A stretch of DNA of 64,000 bases, taken from Palsa-1150 sp036490515 (GTDB taxonomy: Bacteria; Myxococcota_A; Polyangia; Polyangiales; Polyangiaceae). The translations under genes were made by a program, and so were the position numbers. The notes under the pieces are model-generated. The model was not told where the DNA came from. It searched no databases and worked only from the letters and a program-made list of their open reading frames with translations. Location: the NCBI GenBank assembly GCA_036490515.1, contig DASXDU010000010.1, positions 16,875 to 80,874 on the forward strand. Reading direction: 5' to 3'. Shown piece after piece: positions 20,701-28,267 of the stretch; position 1 is the first letter of the stretch, and the number at the start of each line of letters is the position of its first letter.

Positions 20701-21478
20701 CCTCGAAGCGGCAGAGGCGGGGCTCGCGACGGGGGACGTCCTGTTCGGCTGCTACAACCTGTCGGGGCACGTCGTCTACGCCGCCGCCGCGGGCCGCCCG
20801 CTCGGCGAGGTGGCGGAGCTGGCGGCGACGATGCGCGAGCGCAACGGCGGGCGCGTGGTGAACGCCGCGTTCCACTGCGTGCACGAGATGCAGGTGGCCA
20901 AGGCCATCGCAGGTCGGACGCGCGCGCCGCTGTCGCTGAGCGACGACGCGGTCGACGAGGAGCGCGACGTCGCGTCGATCACGGCCACCGACTTCTACAA
21001 CCAGATCGGCTACTACCTCGTGTCGCGCGTGAAGCTCCACGCGCTCTTCGGCGACGCTGCGGGGGCGCTCGGCTGGGCGGCCCGCATCGGGCCGCTGCAC
21101 GGCGCAATCGCGGGGCAGGTGGCGGAGATCGACCTGGTGCTCTTCCGGACGCTCGCGGAGATCGACGAGGGGCTCGTCGATCAGGCACGGGCCGGCGCGG
21201 CGCTCGTCACGCGCTGGGCCGAGCTGTGCCCGGCGAACTTCGCGCACCTGGCCGCGTTGCTCGACGGCGCATTGCGGGCCCGAGACGGGGATCGCGAGGG
21301 CGCGCTCTCGACGTTCGCGGCGGCGGCATCGCTCGCGGAGGCAGAAGGGTTCGTGCAGCACGCGGCGGTGGCGTACGAACGCGCGGCGCGGGTCGACGCC
21401 AGCCTGCTGACGAACGCAGTCGATGCGTACGCGCGGTGGGGCGCAGAGGCGAAGGTGCGGGCGCTGCGCGGGGGATGA
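17741..21478 (+). CDS. Tandem class III nucleotide cyclase fused to P-loop NTPase and TPR-like region
   Basis: A 1245-residue protein. Cyclase domain 1 (about residues 25-165) keeps both metal-binding aspartates: Asp34 in LFVDAVSFTSRV and Asp84 in IRFVGDALLAVV. A Pro-Thr linker (about 175-195) leads to cyclase domain 2 (about 215-390). Domain 2 lacks the metal aspartates but keeps the Asn-Arg pair in GVAMNLASRL. The two halves could thus form one active site, exactly as in mammalian soluble adenylyl cyclase. Next comes an NTPase with Walker A GEPGIGKS (about residue 428) and Walker B LLLLLEDLHWGD (about 547), then 600 residues of helical repeats. The product (cAMP or cGMP) is not proven. It is cytosolic, with no membrane segments. 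Confidence 0.9.
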   Translation: MSAAPRDADAIASFVPRLVAGGSRPREAAVLFVDAVSFTSRVAPLVDAGPRGIEQVSALLDAQYAPQLRVVAEHGGEVIRFVGDALLAVVPAEGRTLAEATRTAEACGRAIQAAARPAMPDGAPLAVRVVVTAGTVAALRDAHGEHFVLAGSPVAALAAWAPKAGPGEVLVAPALAPPPAPTPTPTPARPPTPDDLRRFVPRPVLDRIDSGHLDWLAELRRTTAVFVSLRGLADADVPDVLAQCGALAAKHEAFFKELVLDDKGWTLVALTGVPPFAGSDDASRAAAFARDVVLALDARGLRAAAGVASGRVVCGTVGSIHRREYAVTGVAMNLASRLSQVAAAGQVLCDEQTARVARGRVALEAQPPVVVKGFAAPVAVSSVGSDVAAAARAAGDLVGRAADRAALAGGVEEARAGHAPAATVLEGEPGIGKSRLCADLVVRAEGQGLLACAGAAQSVDRASPYHAWRGVFAAVLAVLGATDAASLAATAGEADAPYVPLLEPLVSLGMTDGSATAPLVGQVRAKRTRDLCVALLRRAAARRPLLLLLEDLHWGDAASWDLVRDVVGAAVPGLFLVGTSRAEGFDELAAFERAGGVRRAITGLPREATAALLASSFGVNEVDAAVLDRVHGRSAGNPLFAEQLARSLVESRAVTREGGRCAFAPGVNLATVELPATVEGAITARLDRLSSATQLAIKVASVVGATFERAMLEHVYPSADGARSVDAHLAALIEAQLLAPAAGATYRFRHELVRDVAYGMLLFEQRRVLHGQVAARIEAQHGADLDPYLVVLAYHHRNAGNAERAAGYLERASVRAFRIGLARQSVELGMEGAELLGVTLPRDPAAVGARIGELVGATMGRIAGRVPTAMLDLPDMKDPVALRTIGVLLELAPFTFQAGRPDLYALLGLTMLDLVLSHGNAAPDVYSTYSVIHRAVHEDPRGAHAWSELALALDARQGGAARARVAFVHDWFHAHWLRPLRESVARSLEAAEAGLATGDVLFGCYNLSGHVVYAAAAGRPLGEVAELAATMRERNGGRVVNAAFHCVHEMQVAKAIAGRTRAPLSLSDDAVDEERDVASITATDFYNQIGYYLVSRVKLHALFGDAAGALGWAARIGPLHGAIAGQVAEIDLVLFRTLAEIDEGLVDQARAGAALVTRWAELCPANFAHLAALLDGALRARDGDREGALSTFAAAASLAEAEGFVQHAAVAYERAARVDASLLTNAVDAYARWGAEAKVRALRGG

Positions 21479-21511
21479 CCGGGAGCCATCGGGTACGCAG
21501 AGTGAGCCCGG

Positions 21512-22258
21512 TTGCGTCTCCGGGCCATCGACCCAGTAGCCCTCGCGCGCGAGATGCGCTGGAATGCGGCCGTGGCCAACGCATACCGAGACGAGGACGG
21601 GCTAGCGCAGGACGCCTGGCGGCGCGAGGCCGAGCGTCTCCACCAGCGTTACCTCGTCGAGGTGGTCGAGGCGTGCGGCCTCTGCCCCTGGGCCGAGGTT
21701 TCGCGTCGCCTGGGGCGGATGCGAACGTCCGTGGTGCTCGAATCCGGTGACGCGGCTGCCCTGGCGTCGCTGAAGCTCCTCGACGGGTGGATCGCGCTGC
21801 CGGAGGTCGAGATCGGCTTCCTGATCTATCCGCGGCGGCCGGCGAAGGCCGCCTTCGATCGGTTCGTGGCGGAGCTCCGCACCCTCGACGCGGGCCGCCG
21901 TCCAGCGGGCGAGGCGCCCTTCGCGCTCGCCGCGTTCCACCCGGACGCCGCGCCCGATCTGAAGGACGCCGAGCGCCTCGTCCCCTTCCTCCGTCGCAGT
22001 CCCGATCCGTGCGTGCAGGTCGTGCGCATGAGCAGCCTGCACCGGGTGCGCCGCCGCACCCCCCAAGGGACGCACTTCGTCGACGTAACGATGCTCGACG
22101 GCGCGCTCGAGAACGCCCCCGAGCCGCCGCTCGCGGAGCAGATCGCGCGCGCCAACCTCGAGACGGTTCGCCGCATGGGCGTCGAGGCTCTCGCGTCCCG
22201 CATCGAGGACATCCTCGGCGATCGCGACCGGTCCTACGCGCGCCTCGCCTGCGGCTGA
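21512..22258 (+). CDS. DUF1415-like protein
   Basis: A 248-residue protein if started at the TTG at 21512; the ATG at 21554 (234 residues) is an equally plausible start and neither has a clear ribosome-binding site. The family signature appears as EACGLCPWAEV near residue 55, EIGFLIYPR, FHPDAAPDLKDAERLVPFLR and RRSPDPCVQVVRMSSL. DUF1415 proteins share an LCPFA-type motif and the segment ending in RSPYP; no biochemical function is established. It lies 33 bp beyond the cyclase gene on the same strand, so cotranscription is possible. Confidence 0.72.
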   Translation: MRLRAIDPVALAREMRWNAAVANAYRDEDGLAQDAWRREAERLHQRYLVEVVEACGLCPWAEVSRRLGRMRTSVVLESGDAAALASLKLLDGWIALPEVEIGFLIYPRRPAKAAFDRFVAELRTLDAGRRPAGEAPFALAAFHPDAAPDLKDAERLVPFLRRSPDPCVQVVRMSSLHRVRRRTPQGTHFVDVTMLDGALENAPEPPLAEQIARANLETVRRMGVEALASRIEDILGDRDRSYARLACG

Positions 22259-22303
22259 GGGCGTCCTTCCGCCGGGGGGAGCCTACGGCTCGCGTGCGCT
22301 CGG

Positions 22304-23347
22304 CTAGGCGCGCTTCAGGAGCATCGCGTTCGTGTGCATGTCGATGCCCACGGCGAGCAGTACGATCCAGTCCGTCGCGATCTTCTCCCAGTAGTACGCG
22401 ACGTCGAGCGGGATGTTCGCCACCGTCATGTTCGCGAACTGCTCCAGCGTGTGGAGGTACGCGCCCGGCTGGATCGCCTGCTGCCACGCGTCGATGAGCA
22501 CACTCGATGCCTGGTGCGAGATCAGCGTCACGTCCTTGGACCGCACGCCGTTGCGCGCCAGCAGGCGGGCCGCTGCCTTCGGCGGCTCCTTCGCGCCGAA
22601 CGTCTGGAACCCCTCTTGCCCCGCCTCGGTGATCTGGAAGAACGCCTTCGTGTAGAGGTCCCCGTGCTCGTGGTCGTCCTCGTGGCCGCAACGCACCTCC
22701 TCGCCCTGCATGTACATCGTCCCGAACCACGACGCGTCCGTCGTCGTCTCGCAGTCCACCACCTCGAACGCCTGCGGCGTCGCCGCGCCGCCGCCGCCCG
22801 CGGCGCCCGTTGTCGCCGTGATCACCGCGGCGCCCGCGCCGTCGGCCGCGCTGATCGACTGCGGCGTGTGGTAGTCCACGCGCCGCGTCCAGTCGCCCGC
22901 GCACACCACGAGCGCCGTGCGGATGCGCCCCGCGCGCACGAGCGCGTCGGCGAACCAGAGCGCGGCGTTGTAGTTCGAGAAGTCGTCCCGGAGTGGGACC
23001 GTCCAGACGCGCGGCGCCATCCGCAGGAGCGCCGGCAACCGCGCCAGCTCGTCGGGCGTCACGTACGGCCCCGCCGAGCACGTGCCCATCAGCAGGTCCA
23101 CGTCGGCCGGGGCCACCTTCGCCATCTCGAGCGCCTGGAGCGCGGCCGGCACGGTGAGGGTGTCGAGCCCCTCGCCCTCCGCGAGGACGCGCCGGTCCTT
23201 GTACCCCTTGAAGAGGTCCTGGCCGTGGGGGTGGTGCTTCTTCAGCCAGTCGAAGATGGGATCGTCGTTCGTCCGCACGTTCGCCGGCACCGCCCACCCC
23301 GTCCCGACGATCCTCGCGCCCGCGCCCGCACCCTCTCCCACCCCCAT
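22304..23347 (-). CDS. KAS III (FabH)-like protein with Phe at the catalytic Cys position
   Basis: A 347-residue thiolase-fold protein. Aligned by eye to E. coli FabH without gaps, the region PLRDDFSNYNAALWFADAL matches the active-site helix. The catalytic Cys112 of FabH falls on Phe123 here. The His (LISHQASSVLIDAW) and Asn (ANMTVANIP) of the Cys-His-Asn triad are kept, as is SAADGAGAAVI. A Cys-to-Phe change should stop acyl-enzyme formation, so the protein may catalyse another reaction on a CoA or ACP substrate or act as a partner subunit. The ATG at 23347 overlaps the stop of the FAD oxidase gene (TGATG). The gene is third in the coupled ThDP/FAD/KAS set. Confidence 0.85.
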   Translation of the reverse strand: MGVGEGAGAGARIVGTGWAVPANVRTNDDPIFDWLKKHHPHGQDLFKGYKDRRVLAEGEGLDTLTVPAALQALEMAKVAPADVDLLMGTCSAGPYVTPDELARLPALLRMAPRVWTVPLRDDFSNYNAALWFADALVRAGRIRTALVVCAGDWTRRVDYHTPQSISAADGAGAAVITATTGAAGGGGAATPQAFEVVDCETTTDASWFGTMYMQGEEVRCGHEDDHEHGDLYTKAFFQITEAGQEGFQTFGAKEPPKAAARLLARNGVRSKDVTLISHQASSVLIDAWQQAIQPGAYLHTLEQFANMTVANIPLDVAYYWEKIATDWIVLLAVGIDMHTNAMLLKRA

Positions 23348-25029
23348 CACTTCACCCACGGCGGGGGCGCGAGCCCGAACCGCTGCTGAAGCACGATCTC
23401 CGCCGTCTGCAGCGCGCCCTCCGCCCACGTCTGCCCCTGCGAGTACGCCTCGCCGCAGACGTAGCAGGGGAAGTCCGGCCGCGGCTGCGTCATGCGGTCC
23501 ATCACCGCGGTGGAGTCGTAGCCCACGTTCCAGAAGTGCACTCCGCCGCCGTACGGATCGTCGGACCAGTCGTGGTACGCGGCCGCGTAGGGCTCGGGCG
23601 CGTACTTCACGCCGTGCATCTCGACGATCTCGCGGTGCATCTCGGCGACCATCGTCTCGGGCGCCCGGTTGATGCGCCAGTTGTCGTCGCCGGGCGACGC
23701 GTTCGGCGCGAGCCGGTCCGCGAACATCTTGAGCGCTCGCATCGGCCCCCCTGCGCCTGCGCCCGCCCCCAGGCTCGCCCCGACCCTTCGCGCGTAGCTC
23801 GTGAAGCCCCTCAGGCCGCCCCAGAAGAGGACGTTCGACAGGTCGTCGTACGCCATGAGGAGCGCGTTGGTGTTCTTCGGGTCCGCGCCCGGCTGCTGCC
23901 CCTCGACGGCCCAGTAGTAGCACTGGCGCACCATCGTGTCGGTGAGCGAGCGCCCCTCCTTGACGCCGACCGACTCCCACCACGGGAACGGATACGCGAG
24001 GAACATCTTGAAGAGCGGCACGGGAAAGACGCTGCCGATGAGCTCCTGCACTACCGGGTCGGTGAGCACGGGGCCCACCACGTCGAGCATGCGCAGCGAC
24101 CGCTGCGGCATCGCGAGGACGAGCGCCCGCGCGAGGAGCGGCGGCCGGTCGCGGAACTGGAGGAGCACGCCCTGCGATCCGTCGGGCATCTTCGCCGCGT
24201 CGAACGCGCGCAGCGTCGCGCCCATCTCGACCTTGCCGCCCGCCGCGACGAACCCGTCGCGGAGCTTCCACGGAACGGTCTCGTAGCCGTCGACGAAGAG
24301 GCTGTATTTCGTCGTCGGCGTGAAGTCGAAGTACTCGAACGTCTGGTCGACCGCGTTTCCGTTCGCGCCGAGCGAGTCGTACCCCACCGTCGCGGTCGAG
24401 AGGGCGTACGCCTCGTGGCTCATCGCGCGCGCGACGACGTTCCAGAAGCCGTGCTCGCGGAGCGGCTTGTCGTCGAGGCGGAACGCGTCGAGCATCTTGC
24501 GGAGTGCGGGGCCCGAGAGCTTGTCGACGCCGGGGATGACCTGCGCGAGCGCCGTGCCCATGAGCCCCGACGGGTCCTGCCCGCGCTCGTTCCAGGCGAG
24601 GTCGTAGGGGATCACGTCCGGCTCCTTCGTGAGCTGGCCCTGGCGCAGGCGGCGCCCCCGCAGGTACGCGAGGTTCTCCGGCTTGTCGACGACCTGCGGC
24701 TTCGTCGGAAGCCGGAGCTCGTTCTCGACGAGGCACTTCACGAGCGTCTGCGACGACATGTACCGCATGCCCCCGAGCTCGCAGACGACGTGCGGCGCTC
24801 CGGGCGCGCGCGCCGAGAGGAGCCGCCCGCCGATCCGGTCGCTCGTCTCGAACACCGAGACGGAGAGCTTGCCCGCGGCGCCCCCGGAGCTCGCGGCCCC
24901 GGCCCAGCCGCGCAGGAGCGCCGACTTCGACAGGTCGGCCCCGAGCAGGCGGAACCCCGTGTAGACGCCGCTCACTCCCCCACCGACGATCGCGACGTCG
25001 CGAACCTCGGGCGTGCTCGATGTGCTCAT
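23347..25029 (-). CDS. FAD-dependent amine oxidase-like oxidoreductase
   Basis: A 560-residue flavoprotein. The dinucleotide-binding motif is VAIVGGGVSGVYTG (residues about 13-26), the GGR segment is ETSDRIGGRLLSAR (about 70), and a C-terminal FAD-binding segment reads CGEAYSQGQTWAEGALQTAE. This architecture matches the flavin amine oxidase/L-amino-acid oxidase family. There is no signal peptide. The substrate is unknown; a primary amine or an amino acid is expected from the family. It is coupled by ATGA to the ThDP enzyme upstream and by TGATG to the KAS III-like gene downstream, so the three proteins are made together and are likely one pathway. Confidence 0.9.
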   Translation of the reverse strand: MSTSSTPEVRDVAIVGGGVSGVYTGFRLLGADLSKSALLRGWAGAASSGGAAGKLSVSVFETSDRIGGRLLSARAPGAPHVVCELGGMRYMSSQTLVKCLVENELRLPTKPQVVDKPENLAYLRGRRLRQGQLTKEPDVIPYDLAWNERGQDPSGLMGTALAQVIPGVDKLSGPALRKMLDAFRLDDKPLREHGFWNVVARAMSHEAYALSTATVGYDSLGANGNAVDQTFEYFDFTPTTKYSLFVDGYETVPWKLRDGFVAAGGKVEMGATLRAFDAAKMPDGSQGVLLQFRDRPPLLARALVLAMPQRSLRMLDVVGPVLTDPVVQELIGSVFPVPLFKMFLAYPFPWWESVGVKEGRSLTDTMVRQCYYWAVEGQQPGADPKNTNALLMAYDDLSNVLFWGGLRGFTSYARRVGASLGAGAGAGGPMRALKMFADRLAPNASPGDDNWRINRAPETMVAEMHREIVEMHGVKYAPEPYAAAYHDWSDDPYGGGVHFWNVGYDSTAVMDRMTQPRPDFPCYVCGEAYSQGQTWAEGALQTAEIVLQQRFGLAPPPWVK

Positions 25030-26795
25030 TGTCGTGACCCCGGTCCCTTCTGGTAGTACGGCGGCACTGGCCTCGGATCGATGCGCGCGACGACGACCTG
25101 CGGCCTCCCCTTCGCCGCCCCCTCGTACGCCTTGCGGAGCGCGTCGCTCGCCTCGCGCGGCGACTTCACGTCGTAGGCCTCGGCGCCGAGAGCGCGCGCG
25201 AACGCGGGGATGTCGGGGCTGCCGAGCCGGTAGAGGTGCTCCCACGCCGTCGGGTCCTTCGGGTCGGGGAAGAACTGCTCCTGCCCCTGCGTGACCATGT
25301 GGAGGTCGTCGTCGTAGAGGACGACCCAGATCGCGCCGATGCCGTGCGCGTGCGCCGTCGAGACCTCGTTGCCGTGCATCATGAACGCCCCGTCGCCGAC
25401 GACGCCGACGCACGTGCGGTCCGGCGCGCCGCGCTTGGCGCCCATCGTCGCGCCTACGCCGAAGCCCATCGGCCCCATGTCGAGCGCGCTGTGGACCTCG
25501 ATGCCCTCGCGCGGCACGAGGTAATGCTCGACCCAGCCGACGCAGTTGCCCGCGTCGGTGAAGACCATCGCGCCGTCGGGCAGCGACCCGTCGATGCACT
25601 TCATGAGCGCCGCCGGGTGCATCGGCACCTCCTCGGAGTCGCGCGCCTTCGGATCGGCGAAGGGCGACCGGTCGTGGATGGCGGCGACGAGCTTCTTGCG
25701 CGCAGCGACGGCGGCGGGGTCGGGCGGGAACTCCTTCGACAGGACGTCGAGTGCGTCGAGGAACGCGCCCACCTCGCCGACGATCCCGAGCTCCACCGGG
25801 AAGGCGCGCGCGATGACGGAGGCGTCGGCGTCGACCTGGACGACGGGCCCCTTCGGCACGAGCCGCGGGTCCCACTTGTTGGTCGCGAAGCCGCCGAGGC
25901 GCGACCCGAGGACGAGCAGCATGTCGTAGGGCGGCGACGAGGGGTCGACGAGCGTCGGCGTGAACCAGTAGTACGGCCACTCGCACGAGCCGGTGCCGTA
26001 GACGCGGAGCGAGAGCGGATGCTCCTCGGGGAAGACCGCCTTGCCGTCGGGCGTCGTCGCGAGGGGGATGCCGTAGCGATCGGCGAGGGCGGCGAGCTTC
26101 GCGCGGTGCGGGCCGCGGAGGGGAAACCGGCACCCGTTGCCCACGAGGACGAGCGGCCGCTTCGCGGCGACGAGGAGCTCGAGCGCGCGGCGGGCCTCGA
26201 CCAGCGAGACGCCGCCGGGGGTCGCGCGGTAGCTCGAGGTGGAGGGCGGGAAGACGACGTTCGCGGGCACCGTCTGGCCGGCGACGTCGTTCGGGAGGCT
26301 GAGGTGGACGGCCTGCCGCGGGATCGTGAGCGCGTCGCGGAGCGCCTGGCCGACGATCGTCCCGGTCTGCGCCGGCGACGTGAGGACGGAGCTGTAGCCC
26401 GTCGCGGCGCGGTAGACGGCGTCGACGTCGAGGCGGCCGTCGATGCCCTCCTGGAGGTAGCCCATCCCGAAGTTCACCTCGGGAACCTCGCCGGACAGCG
26501 TGAGCACGGCCGAGCCGTCCGCCTGCGCGTTCATCGTGCCGGTGAGCGCGTTGGTCGCGCCCGGCCCCGACGTCACCATGACGACCCCGAGCTTGCCCGT
26601 GGCCCGGTGGTAGCCGTCGGCGGCGTACGCCGCGCCGGTCTCCTGCCGGCAGACGACGTAGGTCATCCGCTGGCGCGCGTCCTTGAGGGACACGAGCACG
26701 TTCCCGAGGGCCCCGCCCGGAATGCCGAACACCGTGTCGACCTCTTCCAGGTCGAGGTACCGCAGGATGCGTGTCGCGACGTTCTCGTCGACCAT
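25026..26795 (-). CDS. Thiamine diphosphate-dependent enzyme of the acetolactate synthase/decarboxylase family
   Basis: A 589-residue three-domain ThDP enzyme. The ATG at 26795 has AGGGG just upstream; a GTG two codons earlier is less likely. The conserved glutamate that activates ThDP is Glu52 (CRQETGAAYAADGYHRATG). The cofactor motif at about residue 460 reads GDGAFMMHGNEV followed by the acidic LYDDDLHM. The central domain has VLVGNGCRFPL and VVQVDADASVI. The family includes acetolactate synthase, pyruvate oxidase and benzoylformate decarboxylase; the sequence does not fix the substrate. No small regulatory subunit gene is nearby, which argues against branched-chain amino-acid synthesis. 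It heads the three-gene leftward operon. Confidence 0.9.
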   Translation of the reverse strand: MVDENVATRILRYLDLEEVDTVFGIPGGALGNVLVSLKDARQRMTYVVCRQETGAAYAADGYHRATGKLGVVMVTSGPGATNALTGTMNAQADGSAVLTLSGEVPEVNFGMGYLQEGIDGRLDVDAVYRAATGYSSVLTSPAQTGTIVGQALRDALTIPRQAVHLSLPNDVAGQTVPANVVFPPSTSSYRATPGGVSLVEARRALELLVAAKRPLVLVGNGCRFPLRGPHRAKLAALADRYGIPLATTPDGKAVFPEEHPLSLRVYGTGSCEWPYYWFTPTLVDPSSPPYDMLLVLGSRLGGFATNKWDPRLVPKGPVVQVDADASVIARAFPVELGIVGEVGAFLDALDVLSKEFPPDPAAVAARKKLVAAIHDRSPFADPKARDSEEVPMHPAALMKCIDGSLPDGAMVFTDAGNCVGWVEHYLVPREGIEVHSALDMGPMGFGVGATMGAKRGAPDRTCVGVVGDGAFMMHGNEVSTAHAHGIGAIWVVLYDDDLHMVTQGQEQFFPDPKDPTAWEHLYRLGSPDIPAFARALGAEAYDVKSPREASDALRKAYEGAAKGRPQVVVARIDPRPVPPYYQKGPGSRQ

Positions 26796-26843
26796 TGTCA
26801 CCCCTTCGTGAGACTGAACACGATACGCTCATCCGGCGAAGCG

Positions 26844-28217
26844 ATGGTGAAGGACTCGCGCGACGAGGAACGGACGGTCGCGGAGCGCGTGCCGGCCGTG
26901 GAGGGGACGCTTCCGGTGCAGGCGCCGACGCTCGACGAACGCCTCGAGTCTCGTGGGCAAGAGCACGCCGCGCGCGTCGTGGTCGACCCGGACGGCCCCC
27001 GCATGGAGGAGGTCGGCGTCCTCGGCCGCGGCGGGATGGGTGTGGTCCATCGCGTCTACGATCGCGCGATCGGCCGGCAGGCGGCGATGAAGCTCATCGA
27101 TCCCGAGTCGGCCGCCGACCCCGTCGCCGCACGGCGTTTCGTGCTCGAGGCGCGCGTCACCGGGCAGCTCGACCACCCGAACGTCGTGCCGCTGTACGAC
27201 TTCGTCGTCGACGAGGGCGGGACGCCCAGGCACTTCACGATGAAGCTCGTCGAGGGCGTCACCCTGCGCGAGGCCATCAGCCGTTCGCCCGTGGCGGGCC
27301 GCACCGACGCCGCTCTCTGGGAGCTCCTCCAGGCGTTCCTTCGCGTGTGCGACGCGATGGCGTTCGCGCACAGTCTGGGCGTCGTTCACTGCGACCTCAA
27401 GCCGGACAACGTGATGCTCGGCCAGTACGGGCAGGTCTACGTGATGGACTGGGGCATCGCGCGCCTCCTGCCGGGCTCGAAGGTGCGAGCGAACCGACCG
27501 GACGAGTGGGACGGCATCGGCTTCGCGCTCGGGACCGCGCAGTACATGGCGCCCGAGCAGGCGTGGGGGCGCACGAACCTCATCGACGCGCGCACCGACG
27601 TGTACGCGCTCGGGGGGCTCCTCTACGCGATCCTCACGGGCCACGCGCCGCACCAGGGCTCGTCGCAGTCGGACACGCTGGAGCTCGCGCGCAAGGGCGT
27701 CGTGCGCGACCCGGCCGCGGTGTGCCCGGGCGTCCCCATCGCGCCGTCCCTCTGCGCGATCGCGATGAAGGCCCTCGCGAAGAACGCCGCCGACCGGACG
27801 CCGAGCGCCGAGGCGCTGAAGCTCGAGGTGGAGCGCGCGCTCCGCGAGGGCCTGTGGTTCGGGTCGCGCGTGTTCGCGGCGGGGACGGTGATCCTGCGCG
27901 AGGGCGATCCGGGCGACGCGGCGTACATCGTGACGAAGGGGCGGTGCGAGGTGACGCGTCGGGTGGGCGGCGCGAGCGGCGAGCAGGTGCGCCTGCGCGA
28001 GATGGGGCCGGGCGAGGCGTTCGGCGAGCTCGCGCTCGTGTCGGACCGGCCGCGGAGCGCGACGGTGACGGCGATCGACGAGGTGACGGCGATGGTGATC
28101 ACGCGCGAGGCGCTCGCGCGGGAGCTCCAGGCGGGGTCGTGGATGGGGGTCCTCGTGCGCACGCTCGTCGAGCGCTTCCAGGACGTCGAGGAGCGGGCGA
28201 TCAGCCGGACGCGCTGA
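26844..28217 (+). CDS. Ser/Thr protein kinase fused to a cyclic-nucleotide-binding domain
   Basis: A 457-residue cytosolic protein. The N-terminal kinase (about residues 55-330) has a glycine-rich loop GRGGMG, the catalytic Lys in AAMKLI, the loop VVHCDLKPDNV (HCD, not HRD, so a non-RD kinase), DWG in place of DFG, and YMAPEQ. The C-terminal domain (about 335-450) is a CRP-like cyclic-nucleotide-binding fold with an intact phosphate-binding cassette, FGELALVSDRPRSATV. Fusing a kinase to a receptor of this kind resembles eukaryotic PKG but with the domains reversed. It is divergent from the ThDP operon (48 bp) and 50 bp upstream of a second cyclic-nucleotide-binding gene. Confidence 0.93.
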   Translation: MVKDSRDEERTVAERVPAVEGTLPVQAPTLDERLESRGQEHAARVVVDPDGPRMEEVGVLGRGGMGVVHRVYDRAIGRQAAMKLIDPESAADPVAARRFVLEARVTGQLDHPNVVPLYDFVVDEGGTPRHFTMKLVEGVTLREAISRSPVAGRTDAALWELLQAFLRVCDAMAFAHSLGVVHCDLKPDNVMLGQYGQVYVMDWGIARLLPGSKVRANRPDEWDGIGFALGTAQYMAPEQAWGRTNLIDARTDVYALGGLLYAILTGHAPHQGSSQSDTLELARKGVVRDPAAVCPGVPIAPSLCAIAMKALAKNAADRTPSAEALKLEVERALREGLWFGSRVFAAGTVILREGDPGDAAYIVTKGRCEVTRRVGGASGEQVRLREMGPGEAFGELALVSDRPRSATVTAIDEVTAMVITREALARELQAGSWMGVLVRTLVERFQDVEERAISRTR

Positions 28218-28267
28218 GACGAGCCGCGGGGTCCCCCGAACCGGGCCGGCCGTTGTACGCTCGCACC

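Noticed and set aside
25236..26843. Long N-terminus for the kinase fusion
   Set aside because: It would be antisense to the ThDP enzyme. The kinase domain begins about 55 residues after the ATG at 26844.
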